Assembly: GCA_012519355.1 (NCBI GenBank)
Contig: JAAYQJ010000079.1
Coordinates: 1-39,905, forward strand
Reading direction: 5' to 3'
From: Tissierellia bacterium
GTDB taxonomy: Bacteria > Bacillota > Clostridia > Tissierellales > Tissierellaceae
DNA: 39,905 nt
Made by a program: the position numbers and the translations under genes. Shown in pieces: positions 1 to 9,694 of this stretch. The notes beneath the pieces were generated by a model, which made no database searches, was not told the DNA's origin, and worked only from the letters and a program-made list of their open reading frames with translations. The first letter of the stretch is position 1. Each line of letters begins with the position of its first letter.

Positions 1-510
1 ATCTACAAGGCCTGTAAAGACTACTACAAGCAAGTCGATTATCGTCATAAAGGTAACTGTACTTAAAGATGGGAATTTACTGTTTAAGATTGATCCAGCT
101 AAATCAGTACCACCTGTGGTACCACCAATTTTAAATACAATCCCTAGTCCTAAACCCATTAAGACTCCACCAAATATAGCTGAAAGAAGTATATCATGGG
201 TTAGTACTGAACTTGGTAAAAACCTTAAAAATAAAGACAATAGTATAGTAGAATATATTGTCTTTATGGCTGTAGATTTCCCTAGGGTTTTTACTCCCAA
301 AATAAAAAGAGGTACATTAATTGCCAAATTTGTTATATAAATAGGAATACCGGAAAGTTTATTGATAACTACTGATAATCCTGTAACCCCTCCAGGAGCT
401 ATGGTATTTGGTCCAAGGAAATACTCTAAACTCATAGCCATAATTAACACACCTATAGCTAAGATAATATAGGAGAGTAAAGCCTTATACCATTTCTCAT
501 CCTTTATCAT
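1..510 (-). CDS. YitT/DUF161 family membrane protein, truncated at the left window edge (3' end missing)
   Basis: Manual minus-strand translation from 510: MIKDEKWYKALLSYIILAIGVLIMAMSLEYFLGPNTIAPGGVTGLSVVINKLSG...GGVLMGLGLGIVFKIGGTTGGTDLAG; the APGGVTG and GGTTGGTD motifs are typical of YitT family. Open through the window edge. Confidence 0.88.
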   Translation of the reverse strand, partial: MIKDEKWYKALLSYIILAIGVLIMAMSLEYFLGPNTIAPGGVTGLSVVINKLSGIPIYITNLAINVPLFILGVKTLGKSTAIKTIYSTILLSLFLRFLPSSVLTHDILLSAIFGGVLMGLGLGIVFKIGGTTGGTDLAGSILNSKFPSLSTVTFMTIIDLLVVVFTGLVD

Positions 511-522
511 ATATCCACTTCC

Positions 523-1278
523 TTATCTTACTACATCTTTAGTCAATATTACTTGGAGCATAAACTTAGGTAAAATCATTTGTCTTTTTATCCTGGAAGG
601 CTCCCTTAATAGCCTATGGAGCCATTCAAAACCTAATTTCCTTATAAAGTCTGGTGTGGGACTTAAATTCCCAGATAGGATATCCATTACTCCACCATTG
701 CCAATAATAAGCTTCCCTTTTACCTTATCCCTATTACTATCTATCCAAATCTCCTGTTTAGGGAAACCAAGACCTACGAAAATTATATCTGGATTAGAGG
801 AGTTTATTTCTTCAATTATTTTTCTTTCTTCCTCATGACCAGGCTTATCATTGTGGCTACCTTTAAAATACCCATGATGGTATCCTGCTATTCTAATATT
901 TGGATAATCCTTCTTAATGTTTTCAGCTGCCTTCTTAGCTACTCCCTCTTTACCACCAAGTAGGTATAAGGCAAGTCCATTTTCATTGGCTAAATCTAAA
1001 AGTTTCAGAGACAAATCATATCCTGTTACCCTTTCCTTTAAGGGTTTTTTCTTGATTTTAGCAGCATATATCAGCCCAATTCCATCAGCTGTAATTAAGT
1101 CTCCCCTATTTAGTAAGTTTTTTAGGCTTTCATCTTCCTTTGCCCCCATAACTATTTCAGGGTTTGGAGTGTAAATAACCTTTAAACCTTCTCCCTTTAA
1201 ATATGACTCTATCTCCCTTACAGCATATTGAAAGGTAATATTATGTATTTTTACTCCGAAGATTTCAATATGTTCCAT
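523..1278 (-). CDS. tagA: WecG/TagA/CpsF family glycosyltransferase
   Basis: ORF with ITADGIGLIYAAK, LLGGKEGVA, PDIIFVGLGFPKQEIWI and GNGGVMDILSG motifs of the TagA/WecG family. Confidence 0.9.
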   Translation of the reverse strand: MEHIEIFGVKIHNITFQYAVREIESYLKGEGLKVIYTPNPEIVMGAKEDESLKNLLNRGDLITADGIGLIYAAKIKKKPLKERVTGYDLSLKLLDLANENGLALYLLGGKEGVAKKAAENIKKDYPNIRIAGYHHGYFKGSHNDKPGHEEERKIIEEINSSNPDIIFVGLGFPKQEIWIDSNRDKVKGKLIIGNGGVMDILSGNLSPTPDFIRKLGFEWLHRLLREPSRIKRQMILPKFMLQVILTKDVVR

Positions 1279-1297
1279 CTAATCACCTTGTTAATAA

Positions 1298-1774
1298 TTA
1301 TTTAATAGCGTAATCTCCCTTTACTAGCCAAAAAGTATTGGTAATTGCATAGGCTCCCCTACTATCTGTTCTAGGAATAATGAGGAGATGATTTTCTACT
1401 ATTTCCTCATCCATTTTTAAATCTCTACCTGCAGTTATGTCTGTTACTCCATTTTCAATTCCATCTTTAATTACTGATATGGCACTGGCCCTGCCAGCCC
1501 TTAATATGATTTCTGTGCCTCCATAACATATTAAGGACTTTCCTTCTGGAACTTCTACTACTACCCAAGCACCTTCTACCACTGAAGTTTGGTTTTCATT
1601 TACCTTTTGGTCGATATAAGTCTTAATCTCACTTATTCGTTTTTCTATATAACTTAAAGTAACTAAGGGGTCATATTCCGAACCAGGCTCTGTAAAGGCT
1701 AATGATCCAGCAAAAAGGATAATTCCTATACATAAGCCAACAACAAGTTTTTTTCCTATTCTTTTCATTCTCAA
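1298..1774 (-). CDS. secreted/membrane-anchored hypothetical protein within the envelope cluster
   Basis: 158 aa ORF with N-terminal hydrophobic signal (KKLVVGLCIGIILFAGSLAFT); compact position between tagA and csaB; no family assigned with confidence. Confidence 0.7.
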   Translation of the reverse strand: MRMKRIGKKLVVGLCIGIILFAGSLAFTEPGSEYDPLVTLSYIEKRISEIKTYIDQKVNENQTSVVEGAWVVVEVPEGKSLICYGGTEIILRAGRASAISVIKDGIENGVTDITAGRDLKMDEEIVENHLLIIPRTDSRGAYAITNTFWLVKGDYAIK

Positions 1775-1798
1775 CCCTCCAAAATCATTTCAGTTAAT

Positions 1799-2896
1799 TT
1801 AATCCTTATTTAATAATTGTCCTACTATATCTTCATTCTTATCTAATTTATCCCTCAAGGATTTAACTTTTCGACCAAGGTTTGACCTAAAACTTTCTTC
1901 ATTGAGTATCTTATCTTTTATTTCTTCAAATAATGCTTCACTCTCTAAGTCATTTATATGGCAAAAAACAAATTCCTCAATAAATTCCATAAAATTATTT
2001 ATTTTAGGGTCATAAGATATGGCTATTAGGGGTGTGTTCATAACAGCACCGAAAATTAAGGAATGTAACCTCACTCCTATTAGGAGATTAAGATTGCCTA
2101 TAATACTTAGCATTTCATCAACATTGTATTTGTCTCTCAAAAATACAACCTTTTCATTGGTTTTTTTTTCGATATCATCTGATATTTCTATATCTTCACC
2201 TAGATGAAATGGAATAAATATAACATTGGCTCCTAACTCTTCAACTAATCTTTCTGCCACATTAGCCATTACATCTATTGTGTTTTGGGTTTTTTCTCTT
2301 CCCCTAATTGCAAAACCAATAGTAGGTTTACTAAAATCCTTAATCCCTACTTTGGATAATATTTCTTTTCCTAAGTCCCTATCTTTTTGTACTATTCCAA
2401 GGACTGGATCAGCTGTTACTATAATATTCTTGTTTTCTACCCCAATTTCTCTTAATAGTTTTTCTGATTTATGGTCCCTAAGTGAAATATAGTCAACCGT
2501 ATTTAAAGTTTGCTTTGTTAACCACCTATTTATAGGTCTATTTATGGGCCCCATTCCCTGACTATAGATCATAACTTTTTTATTGAATATAATTCCTATG
2601 GCTATGACAGCTAAGTAATATATAATGCTACGAAAACTAGTTACATCTTGTAATAAGCTACCACCGCCACTAATTAATAAATCGCATTTCCTTATTTCAT
2701 TTATTATCTTAAAGATATTCATCCTATCTACTGCATGAACCTGATGCTTTTTGGCAGTGAAATTTGGGTCTTTTGACAAAACTGTAATATCTATATTATC
2801 AAGCTTACTTTTTAAATTAGAGATAATAGCCTTAAGAATAGATTCATCTCCCAGATTGTTAAACCCATAGTAGCCCGAAATGACTATTTTATTCAT
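1799..2896 (-). CDS. csaB: polysaccharide pyruvyl transferase CsaB
   Basis: MNKIVISGYYGFNNLGDESIL N-terminus, LLISGGGSLLQD, and IGVRLHSLIFGAV motifs of CsaB-type pyruvyltransferases; overlaps the next gene by 8 nt. Confidence 0.92.
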   Translation of the reverse strand: MNKIVISGYYGFNNLGDESILKAIISNLKSKLDNIDITVLSKDPNFTAKKHQVHAVDRMNIFKIINEIRKCDLLISGGGSLLQDVTSFRSIIYYLAVIAIGIIFNKKVMIYSQGMGPINRPINRWLTKQTLNTVDYISLRDHKSEKLLREIGVENKNIIVTADPVLGIVQKDRDLGKEILSKVGIKDFSKPTIGFAIRGREKTQNTIDVMANVAERLVEELGANVIFIPFHLGEDIEISDDIEKKTNEKVVFLRDKYNVDEMLSIIGNLNLLIGVRLHSLIFGAVMNTPLIAISYDPKINNFMEFIEEFVFCHINDLESEALFEEIKDKILNEESFRSNLGRKVKSLRDKLDKNEDIVGQLLNKD

Positions 2897-5039
2897 TAAG
2901 TAATTCTCCCCTCATCTTCTTTGAAATTTTCGTAACTAAAACTAAGAGCCCAGTATAAATTATACCTAATAATACTCCAAATAATACACCATAGAAAGTC
3001 CTAATTATGGACAAGTACAAGGGAGTTCTTAAGTGACAGAAGGTATTGACTATAGAGGTTTGTCCTATTGTGATTATAATTCCTAATACAAATATGGCTA
3101 AATTACTTTTGTATCTTATCATATATGCAGCAAGGATAACAGCAGGAAATGCCAATAGGAATTCCTTTGTCCTAGGCCTTGCTAATAGTTTAAGTTCCAA
3201 GAAGTTCCTTGCAATCATCTCTAAATTGCTTGGTTGAATATTAGTTTCGTGGCCAGTTCTAGCAATATATATATAGCCTACAGCTAAGGCTACAATACCT
3301 ACTATGACGGTAATAACCTTAATATTAAGATATAGAATATCCTTTACTTCTGAAATCTTTATTTCATTTTCTGTTGTTTTTTCCCTCCTAAATCCAAAGT
3401 AGACCAAGAATACTACTAGGTATAGGAAAATAGGTATTAATTGGGCAAACTTAACTCCTCTAAAAATATCAATTTCAAGTAAATAATCAATGCCTGAAAG
3501 CAATGATGCAACAAACAAGGCTCCAATTGATGTTATTAATACCATTATTAGTAGAGTTTTAACACCAATAAAGATTATTTCCTTCAACTTCCAAACCTTA
3601 TTTTCTAAAGAATATGATTTCATTAGCTTACAAAAATAGGCCATACTTAAGCTTGGGAAAATTATTGCTGCAGCCAGGCTATATAGTATTTCAGACATAT
3701 TAGGAATTACATATGGTGTTATAATACATAATAGGGCTCCTAGAATAATCAAGATTTTATTTAACCTCTCATTTATCTTAAAGATTATCCCTAATAAAAG
3801 CATACCACCACCAAAAAGGCCAAAGCCAATAAGGATTTTATAAATCAGACTTACTTGATTATATCTCATGGTGCTAGCATCCCCTAAGGACATATTATGT
3901 TCAGCTATTCTCTCCTTAAAGCTATTAAAGGTTCTTTCATACTCCTGATAATCTGTTACATAATCGGTTTTATTTTCTTTAAAAGGCCTAAAAAATATTA
4001 GCCTAATATTTCTCTCCGTTACTGCCCTATACAGGGTGTTTTCTATTTCTTCTGCTCCTTCATAATTGTAAAACTTGTATCTTTCCTGGATATAGGGGAC
4101 CATGCTGAATAACCTGATTGCTTCATAATTTAAGTCTTTAGTTAGTCCAATTATACCCTCCTGCTCAATAACTCCTCTTTGTACTTCAGTTTCTATTAAG
4201 ACAACTTTCATCTTATTAGCCAATAAATGTTCTCTCAAAACACCTGTCTTATCAGGATATCCTATTATTTCATTGCTTGAAAATATCATGTATTTAGGAA
4301 CTATATTATGTTTTTCATGTTCTTTAAAATATGCCTTTATATATTTTTCATCAATCCAATTTGGGTTGTTATTACAGGGTCTCAATACTACTTCTAGACC
4401 AGAATCCTTTATAATCTCTATAGTATCTTTATCAAATCCTAGTCCCAATCTCATTAGTTTTGACCCAGTTAATTCTCTTAGATCAGAATAAAATTTATTA
4501 TTTTCGTCAATAAGGGTTGTTTTTGAATAGAGAGCCTCCTTTTCTGTACCGTCTAATATTATTATAAATTGGTTTTCAGTATTAAATAGCTTATACTTGT
4601 TTTCATCATACCTTTCATCCATTCTCACTTTTAATAATTGGAAAAGAGACTCTGAATCAGTTACTACTACAAGATCATATTTATCCCTTCCGCTTTCATC
4701 TATATAGTTCACTAGTGGCTGAGGATACTTGTCTCTCCAGCCAATTTCCCTTATTATGTTCCCTACCATTTTAACTTCAAGAGGCTTTTGGTCTTCCATC
4801 ATTGATTCAAATGTATCTTCATTTATAGTTACGGAGTTTACTCCTAAGTCCTTAAACTTCTTTAACCACCAGCTTAAACCTTCTTCAGTTTGTTCTGCAA
4901 ACTTTATGATATCATTATAATCCAAAGTTATATCAACAGTTTTATTGTCACCTTCTATCCTTACCCTATTGATAGCCAATATTGAAGAAGCTATTATTCC
5001 TATTAAAATAAATATAATTAAGATGTTATTTTTCTTCAT
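2889..5039 (-). CDS. DUF5693 family multi-spanning membrane protein
   Basis: 716 aa, N-terminal TM, extracytoplasmic domain (WLKKFKDLGVNSVTINEDTF), C-terminal multi-TM region; matches DUF5693 architecture next to csaB. Confidence 0.75.
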   Translation of the reverse strand: MKKNNILIIFILIGIIASSILAINRVRIEGDNKTVDITLDYNDIIKFAEQTEEGLSWWLKKFKDLGVNSVTINEDTFESMMEDQKPLEVKMVGNIIREIGWRDKYPQPLVNYIDESGRDKYDLVVVTDSESLFQLLKVRMDERYDENKYKLFNTENQFIIILDGTEKEALYSKTTLIDENNKFYSDLRELTGSKLMRLGLGFDKDTIEIIKDSGLEVVLRPCNNNPNWIDEKYIKAYFKEHEKHNIVPKYMIFSSNEIIGYPDKTGVLREHLLANKMKVVLIETEVQRGVIEQEGIIGLTKDLNYEAIRLFSMVPYIQERYKFYNYEGAEEIENTLYRAVTERNIRLIFFRPFKENKTDYVTDYQEYERTFNSFKERIAEHNMSLGDASTMRYNQVSLIYKILIGFGLFGGGMLLLGIIFKINERLNKILIILGALLCIITPYVIPNMSEILYSLAAAIIFPSLSMAYFCKLMKSYSLENKVWKLKEIIFIGVKTLLIMVLITSIGALFVASLLSGIDYLLEIDIFRGVKFAQLIPIFLYLVVFLVYFGFRREKTTENEIKISEVKDILYLNIKVITVIVGIVALAVGYIYIARTGHETNIQPSNLEMIARNFLELKLLARPRTKEFLLAFPAVILAAYMIRYKSNLAIFVLGIIITIGQTSIVNTFCHLRTPLYLSIIRTFYGVLFGVLLGIIYTGLLVLVTKISKKMRGELLNE

Positions 5040-5098
5040 AACTAGATCCTCCCGAAGTATTTTACAATTCCTATGAAATCCGTGTATTAGTAATTTTT

Positions 5099-6988
5099 TT
5101 ATTCTAGAATTTCACTTAACCTTCCATTCTTCATAAGATTTTTCTTCAATATTATATCTGAAACCTTTAATTCTTCCTGCTTTGCCCTAGCTTCAGATAT
5201 GATCCCTTCATCTTCTATAGGTTGATTGTTATTATCATACAATACTCTTTCTTGATTATTATAATAATAGTTATCGAAAATAACACTTCCATCCCATTTC
5301 ACACAATATCCAGGTCCATCTAATAATAAAGATTTCCCCATTACATAAGGATGGTGGATTCCCATTAAATCTAAGATGGTAGGTAATATATCAATTTGTC
5401 CACCGGCTTTTTCTATGGTCCTACCTTCTAATTCAGAACCAGTATAAATCCATACTGGAACTTTTTGGATTTTATTCCATGCAATACTTGAACCATCAAG
5501 GCCTAATAGTGCCTCAGTTAAACCTCTTTGGTCTTGGTATAACCCACTATGGTCTCCATATATTACTATAAGTGTATTTTCCAGTTGTCCCCTTTCTTCC
5601 AATTCCTTAAATAGGCTTTCTATTGCAGTATCTACATACCTCATAGATTTTAAATAGTTTCCAACTTGAGTTCCCTCAAATTCTCCGGTATATAAGTCTA
5701 TGTCACCAAAAGCATCGTAAGGATGGTGGGAGGACAGGGTGATTAAAAAGCTAAAAAACTTGTCATTCTTTAGGCTAATATCTAATGATTGTTTAAAAAA
5801 GGATTCATCACTAATAGCCCAACCTCTTTTTTCATTTAATTCAAAATCATTCATGCTAAAATACTTATCATAATTATAATTTCTATATACTGCCTCCCTG
5901 TTCCAGAAGGAGGATTCATATCCATGAAAGGCGTAGGATACATAACCTAAATCCTTCATTACTTTCCCTAGGGATAGAAAATCATTTGTGGGATACAGAT
6001 AATTAACTGCTCCTGTTATTGTAGGATACATTGAATTATTTAACATAAATTCTGCATCAGAAGTATTGCCTCCTGCAACTTGGTGATAAATGTTGTTGAA
6101 GTAAAAACTATTGTTTTTTAACTTGTTTAAGAAGGGTGTAACCTCTTGACCTTCTATATTTAAACCTACTACAAACTCCTGCATGGCTTCAACTTGTACT
6201 ACTATTAAGTTTTTATCAGCGGCAATACCATAATAACTACTTTTTTCACTTCCCCTTGATTGGTAAAATTCTTTTAATGTAATTATCTCATCATCTGTTA
6301 GGGGCTTGTTCCTAATTATCCTTTGCTTTACAAAATCATATATATCAAAACCGTGGAAATAAATTGTACCTAAGTCCTGGGCGATGTTTTTTCTTTGATA
6401 AACATGCCTTGACCTATCAATCCTTTTAGTAGTTATATTAAATACGGAAATCCCCAAAACAAGTGATAAAAGAATAGCTATACTTCTTATTAATATCAGT
6501 TTAGGATTTGTCTTAACCCTTATATTTTTTATAAAATATATAAAAATTATAATGACTGGAATATCTATAAAAAACACTATATCCTTTATTTTTAATAAAG
6601 AAAAAATGCTTTGGGCTATATCATTTACAAAGCCAACCTGGTATAAGATTGGAATTGTAAGAGGAATACCATAGTATCTACCGTAAAGAGTATCACTAAA
6701 GAGTAAAACTGAAATCAAAATATTTAATCCTAATAGGACCCCTTTAAACCTCTTTGGAGCCCACAGGGCTACAAAGAAGACTAGAATACAAGAAGTCAAA
6801 AAAATATAGACTGAAATGTAATTCAGCAGGCTAAAAGGTGGTTCCTTTAGCTTAATGGTATACTGCAAGTATATGGACTTGGTAAAAATACTGAAAATGG
6901 TCCCTAATATAAATATAAGCTCTAAAACAAATGGTTTTGTTAATATTTTCTCCAACTTTTCTGTGTTAGTATTATTAAATTTTAGCAT
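5099..6988 (-). CDS. LTA synthase family protein (alkaline phosphatase/sulfatase superfamily phosphoglycerol transferase)
   Basis: Five N-terminal TM segments, then VVQVEAMQEFVVG, GGNTSDAEFMLNNSMYP (Thr nucleophile), FHGYESSFWNR and YGDHSGLY motifs. Confidence 0.92.
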   Translation of the reverse strand: MLKFNNTNTEKLEKILTKPFVLELIFILGTIFSIFTKSIYLQYTIKLKEPPFSLLNYISVYIFLTSCILVFFVALWAPKRFKGVLLGLNILISVLLFSDTLYGRYYGIPLTIPILYQVGFVNDIAQSIFSLLKIKDIVFFIDIPVIIIFIYFIKNIRVKTNPKLILIRSIAILLSLVLGISVFNITTKRIDRSRHVYQRKNIAQDLGTIYFHGFDIYDFVKQRIIRNKPLTDDEIITLKEFYQSRGSEKSSYYGIAADKNLIVVQVEAMQEFVVGLNIEGQEVTPFLNKLKNNSFYFNNIYHQVAGGNTSDAEFMLNNSMYPTITGAVNYLYPTNDFLSLGKVMKDLGYVSYAFHGYESSFWNREAVYRNYNYDKYFSMNDFELNEKRGWAISDESFFKQSLDISLKNDKFFSFLITLSSHHPYDAFGDIDLYTGEFEGTQVGNYLKSMRYVDTAIESLFKELEERGQLENTLIVIYGDHSGLYQDQRGLTEALLGLDGSSIAWNKIQKVPVWIYTGSELEGRTIEKAGGQIDILPTILDLMGIHHPYVMGKSLLLDGPGYCVKWDGSVIFDNYYYNNQERVLYDNNNQPIEDEGIISEARAKQEELKVSDIILKKNLMKNGRLSEILE

Positions 6989-7122
6989 TTTGCACCTCTA
7001 TCTAGTTTCTTGTATCTATTTCTTATTTTACAACATATTTTTTAGTTTACTATGTGTCATATTATATAATATTAAATAGCTCATTACAAGAATATTAGGA
7101 TATTAGCTAAGGGATTTGAAAT

Positions 7123-7153
7123 AAAAATAGGCATCTTTTCGATGCCTATTTTT
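7123..7153. terminator. intrinsic terminator downstream of mazF
   Basis: aaaaataggcatc-ttttc-gatgcctatttttt: perfect stem with A/T tracts on both sides; works on minus strand after mazF. Confidence 0.8.
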
Positions 7154-7165
7154 TAATATGTATTA

Positions 7166-7516
7166 TTATAAATCTACTAATCCTAAGCTAATTTTTAAAC
7201 ATTCATCTACATTTTTCATCATTTCATCGCTAAACTTTCCTATTCTTTCACGGAGTCTCTTTTTATCTATTGTTCTTATTTGCTCCAGAAGGACTACCGA
7301 ATCTTTAGGCAGTCCATATTCTGGGGCATTGATCTCTACATGTGTTGGTAATTTAGCCTTATTTATCTGAGAAGTAATAGCCGCTATAATTATAGTTGGA
7401 CTATATTTGTTCCCGATATCGTTTTGGATTACAATTACAGGCCTTACTCCTCCTTGTTCAGATCCCACTACGGGACTTAAGTCCGCATAATATATTTCCC
7501 CTCTTTTTACAATCAT
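7166..7516 (-). CDS. mazF: type II toxin MazF/EndoA endoribonuclease
   Basis: [48 protein letters not shown]: classic EndoA/PemK sequence. Confidence 0.97.
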   Translation of the reverse strand: MIVKRGEIYYADLSPVVGSEQGGVRPVIVIQNDIGNKYSPTIIIAAITSQINKAKLPTHVEINAPEYGLPKDSVVLLEQIRTIDKKRLRERIGKFSDEMMKNVDECLKISLGLVDL

Positions 7517-7809
7517 AACATCCCACGCCTTTTAAGATTTGCTTCATAACAGACTAGGTCAGTAATATCCTGCTCTAGCCCCATTTCAGCAAAATCTAAA
7601 TTTATTTGACTCATTTCTTCGTATCCTTCCTTCAGTTTCTCTATTATCTCTAATCTTCTTCTTTCATTCACAATAACCTTCATTGTCTCTATAACACTAT
7701 CTGACTTACTTTTACAATCAACAGGTACCATTAGATTAACTTGATTAAGGAGGCTGTTAGATAAGCTAGCTAGCACCCTTCTGGTCTCAGCCACAATATG
7801 CACCCCCAA
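7513..7809 (-). CDS. mazE: MazE/EndoAI-like ribbon-helix-helix antitoxin (probable start GTG at 7794)
   Basis: 98 aa ORF overlapping mazF by 4 nt; [19 protein letters not shown] resembles the EndoAI N-terminus; GGGGGTG ribosome-binding-like sequence fits the internal GTG. Confidence 0.85.
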   Translation of the reverse strand: MGVHIVAETRRVLASLSNSLLNQVNLMVPVDCKSKSDSVIETMKVIVNERRRLEIIEKLKEGYEEMSQINLDFAEMGLEQDITDLVCYEANLKRRGML

Positions 7810-7894
7810 ATGCCAATGAATTATTTAAAAATGCTTAGGATAATTATATATTTACTATGTTCATTATGTCAGTAAATAGATAGAATTAGTAAAA

Positions 7895-9073
7895 TCATCT
7901 TTCGATTAAATAGTCAACTATCTTAACTATTTCATCCCTTGAGATATATACTCTTGGTACCCTTCTACCAACCATGCATACAATCTCGTAATTTATTGTA
8001 CCCAGTTTTTCAGCCACTTCATCTACATGGGGATAGCCTTCTTTTCCATAACCAAATAATACAACTTCATCCCCTACTTTTACATCTTCAATATCTGTTA
8101 CATCTATCATGCATTGGTCCATACAAATTTTTCCAACTATTTTTGCTCGTTTCCCATTGATACATACTTCAGCCTTCTCAGTTAACATCCTGGTGAAACC
8201 GTCAGCATAACCGATTGGAATGGTAGCGATTTTTGATTCTCTTTCAGTAACAAAGATTTGGCCATAGCTAATTCCTGTTCCCTTAGCTACTGTTTTTAAA
8301 TGGGAAATTCTAGCTTTCAAAGTCATGGCTGGTTTTAAGTCAACTCTATCTAATTTCACTTCATCTGAGGGTTTTAGACCATAAATCATTATTCCAGCTC
8401 TAACCATATTTAAGTTGAAGTCTGGCAGGTCTATGATGGCAGCACTATTAGATACATGTCTTATAGGTATATTAATACCCTTTTCTTCTAACTTTTTAAC
8501 CACTGATGTGAATTTTTTATATTGGGTATTTGCATGACCCTTGTCAATTTCATCAGCCTTTGCAAAATGAGTGAATATACCTTCTAAATATAAGTTTGGA
8601 AGTTTTGATATTTTGAGTATTTCTTCTACAGTCTCATCAGTAGGCAAGAAACCAATCCTTCCCATGCCACTGTCAATTTTAATATGGACTGTAGCCTTCT
8701 TATTTAGCTTTGTTGCTTTTTCAGATAATATTCTAGCATCATCATAGCCATAAATAGTTTGAATTATATCATACTCTATTACTTGTTCAAATAAAGTGGT
8801 AGGTGTATAACCTAAAATTAAGATAGGTACTGTAAAACCTGCTTTTCTTAATTCAATAGCTTCAGTTAGTACAGCTACTGCTAACCTATCAGCCCCGTTG
8901 TCTAGGAAGGTCTGAGCAATTTCTACAGATCCATGGCCATATCCATTTGCCTTTACAACTGCAGTGACTAAAGCATCCTTGTGAGTAAGCTTTCTTACTT
9001 CACTAATGTTGTGGGCTAAATTATCTAGGTTTATTTCTGCCCACACTGGCCTAGTTTCATCTAAGGTATACAT
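7895..9073 (-). CDS. alr: alanine racemase
   Basis: RPVWAEINLDNLAHNI, AVVKANGYGHG (PLP lysine), HIKIDSGMGRIGF, GYADGF motifs. Confidence 0.97.
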   Translation of the reverse strand: MYTLDETRPVWAEINLDNLAHNISEVRKLTHKDALVTAVVKANGYGHGSVEIAQTFLDNGADRLAVAVLTEAIELRKAGFTVPILILGYTPTTLFEQVIEYDIIQTIYGYDDARILSEKATKLNKKATVHIKIDSGMGRIGFLPTDETVEEILKISKLPNLYLEGIFTHFAKADEIDKGHANTQYKKFTSVVKKLEEKGINIPIRHVSNSAAIIDLPDFNLNMVRAGIMIYGLKPSDEVKLDRVDLKPAMTLKARISHLKTVAKGTGISYGQIFVTERESKIATIPIGYADGFTRMLTEKAEVCINGKRAKIVGKICMDQCMIDVTDIEDVKVGDEVVLFGYGKEGYPHVDEVAEKLGTINYEIVCMVGRRVPRVYISRDEIVKIVDYLIER

Positions 9074-9098
9074 TAAGATTTCCCCCTTATAAATTACT

Positions 9099-9680
9099 TT
9101 ATTTCTTCAAAAACTTAAAACTTTCGTAGGTAATTTCTACTATAAGTTTATCACTATCATCGTATATATTCAACTTATATGGGGTAAAACCTTTCTTTCT
9201 AATCCAAATTTTTGCCCTGTCCCTATACCTATTTTGGTCTTCTAGTTCTAGTTCAAATACTAGGTATTCAGAATTATCAATTTCCTCACTTCCTATTAAC
9301 TTTGCCCTGTAAATATCTTCAAAGAAATCGCCTATTACCAGTTGCTTATTTAAAGATTTTATGGCTACTAAGGATATGGATTGTTCTATGGATGGATGCT
9401 CTAGAAAAATCTTATCATTAGTATTTAAGATTATTATCCCCTTACTCTCCTTAGGTTCTAAGATCTCCAATTTATATTCTTCAGAACTACTATAGGTTTC
9501 TTCTATTAAATATATTGATTCTTCTTCCCCTGAAATTATCCTTATATTTGCCCTACATTTATATCCCTTATATTCATCATAGGCTTTTTCAATTTTAGAT
9601 AGGTATTTTTCATCCTTTGACCATCCACAAGATGTTAATAGCATCATAAGAATCAAGATAAGAAATAGAATTTTTTTCAA
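9099..9680 (-). CDS. lipoprotein of the GerS / YdcC-like (LolA-fold) family
   Basis: Lipobox LMMLLTSC, LolA/GerS-like body (EKAYDEYKGYKCRANIRIISGEEESIYLIEETYSSSEEYKLEILEPKESKGIIILNTNDKIFLEHPSIEQS), directly upstream of alr as in the acpS-ydcC-alr-ndoAI-ndoA arrangement. Confidence 0.8.
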   Translation of the reverse strand: MKKILFLILILMMLLTSCGWSKDEKYLSKIEKAYDEYKGYKCRANIRIISGEEESIYLIEETYSSSEEYKLEILEPKESKGIIILNTNDKIFLEHPSIEQSISLVAIKSLNKQLVIGDFFEDIYRAKLIGSEEIDNSEYLVFELELEDQNRYRDRAKIWIRKKGFTPYKLNIYDDSDKLIVEITYESFKFLKK

Positions 9681-9694
9681 TAATACCCCAACCT

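Noticed and set aside
7166-7809. mazEF as part of a defence island
   Set aside because: Position beside alr is the housekeeping arrangement in Firmicutes; no other defence genes nearby.
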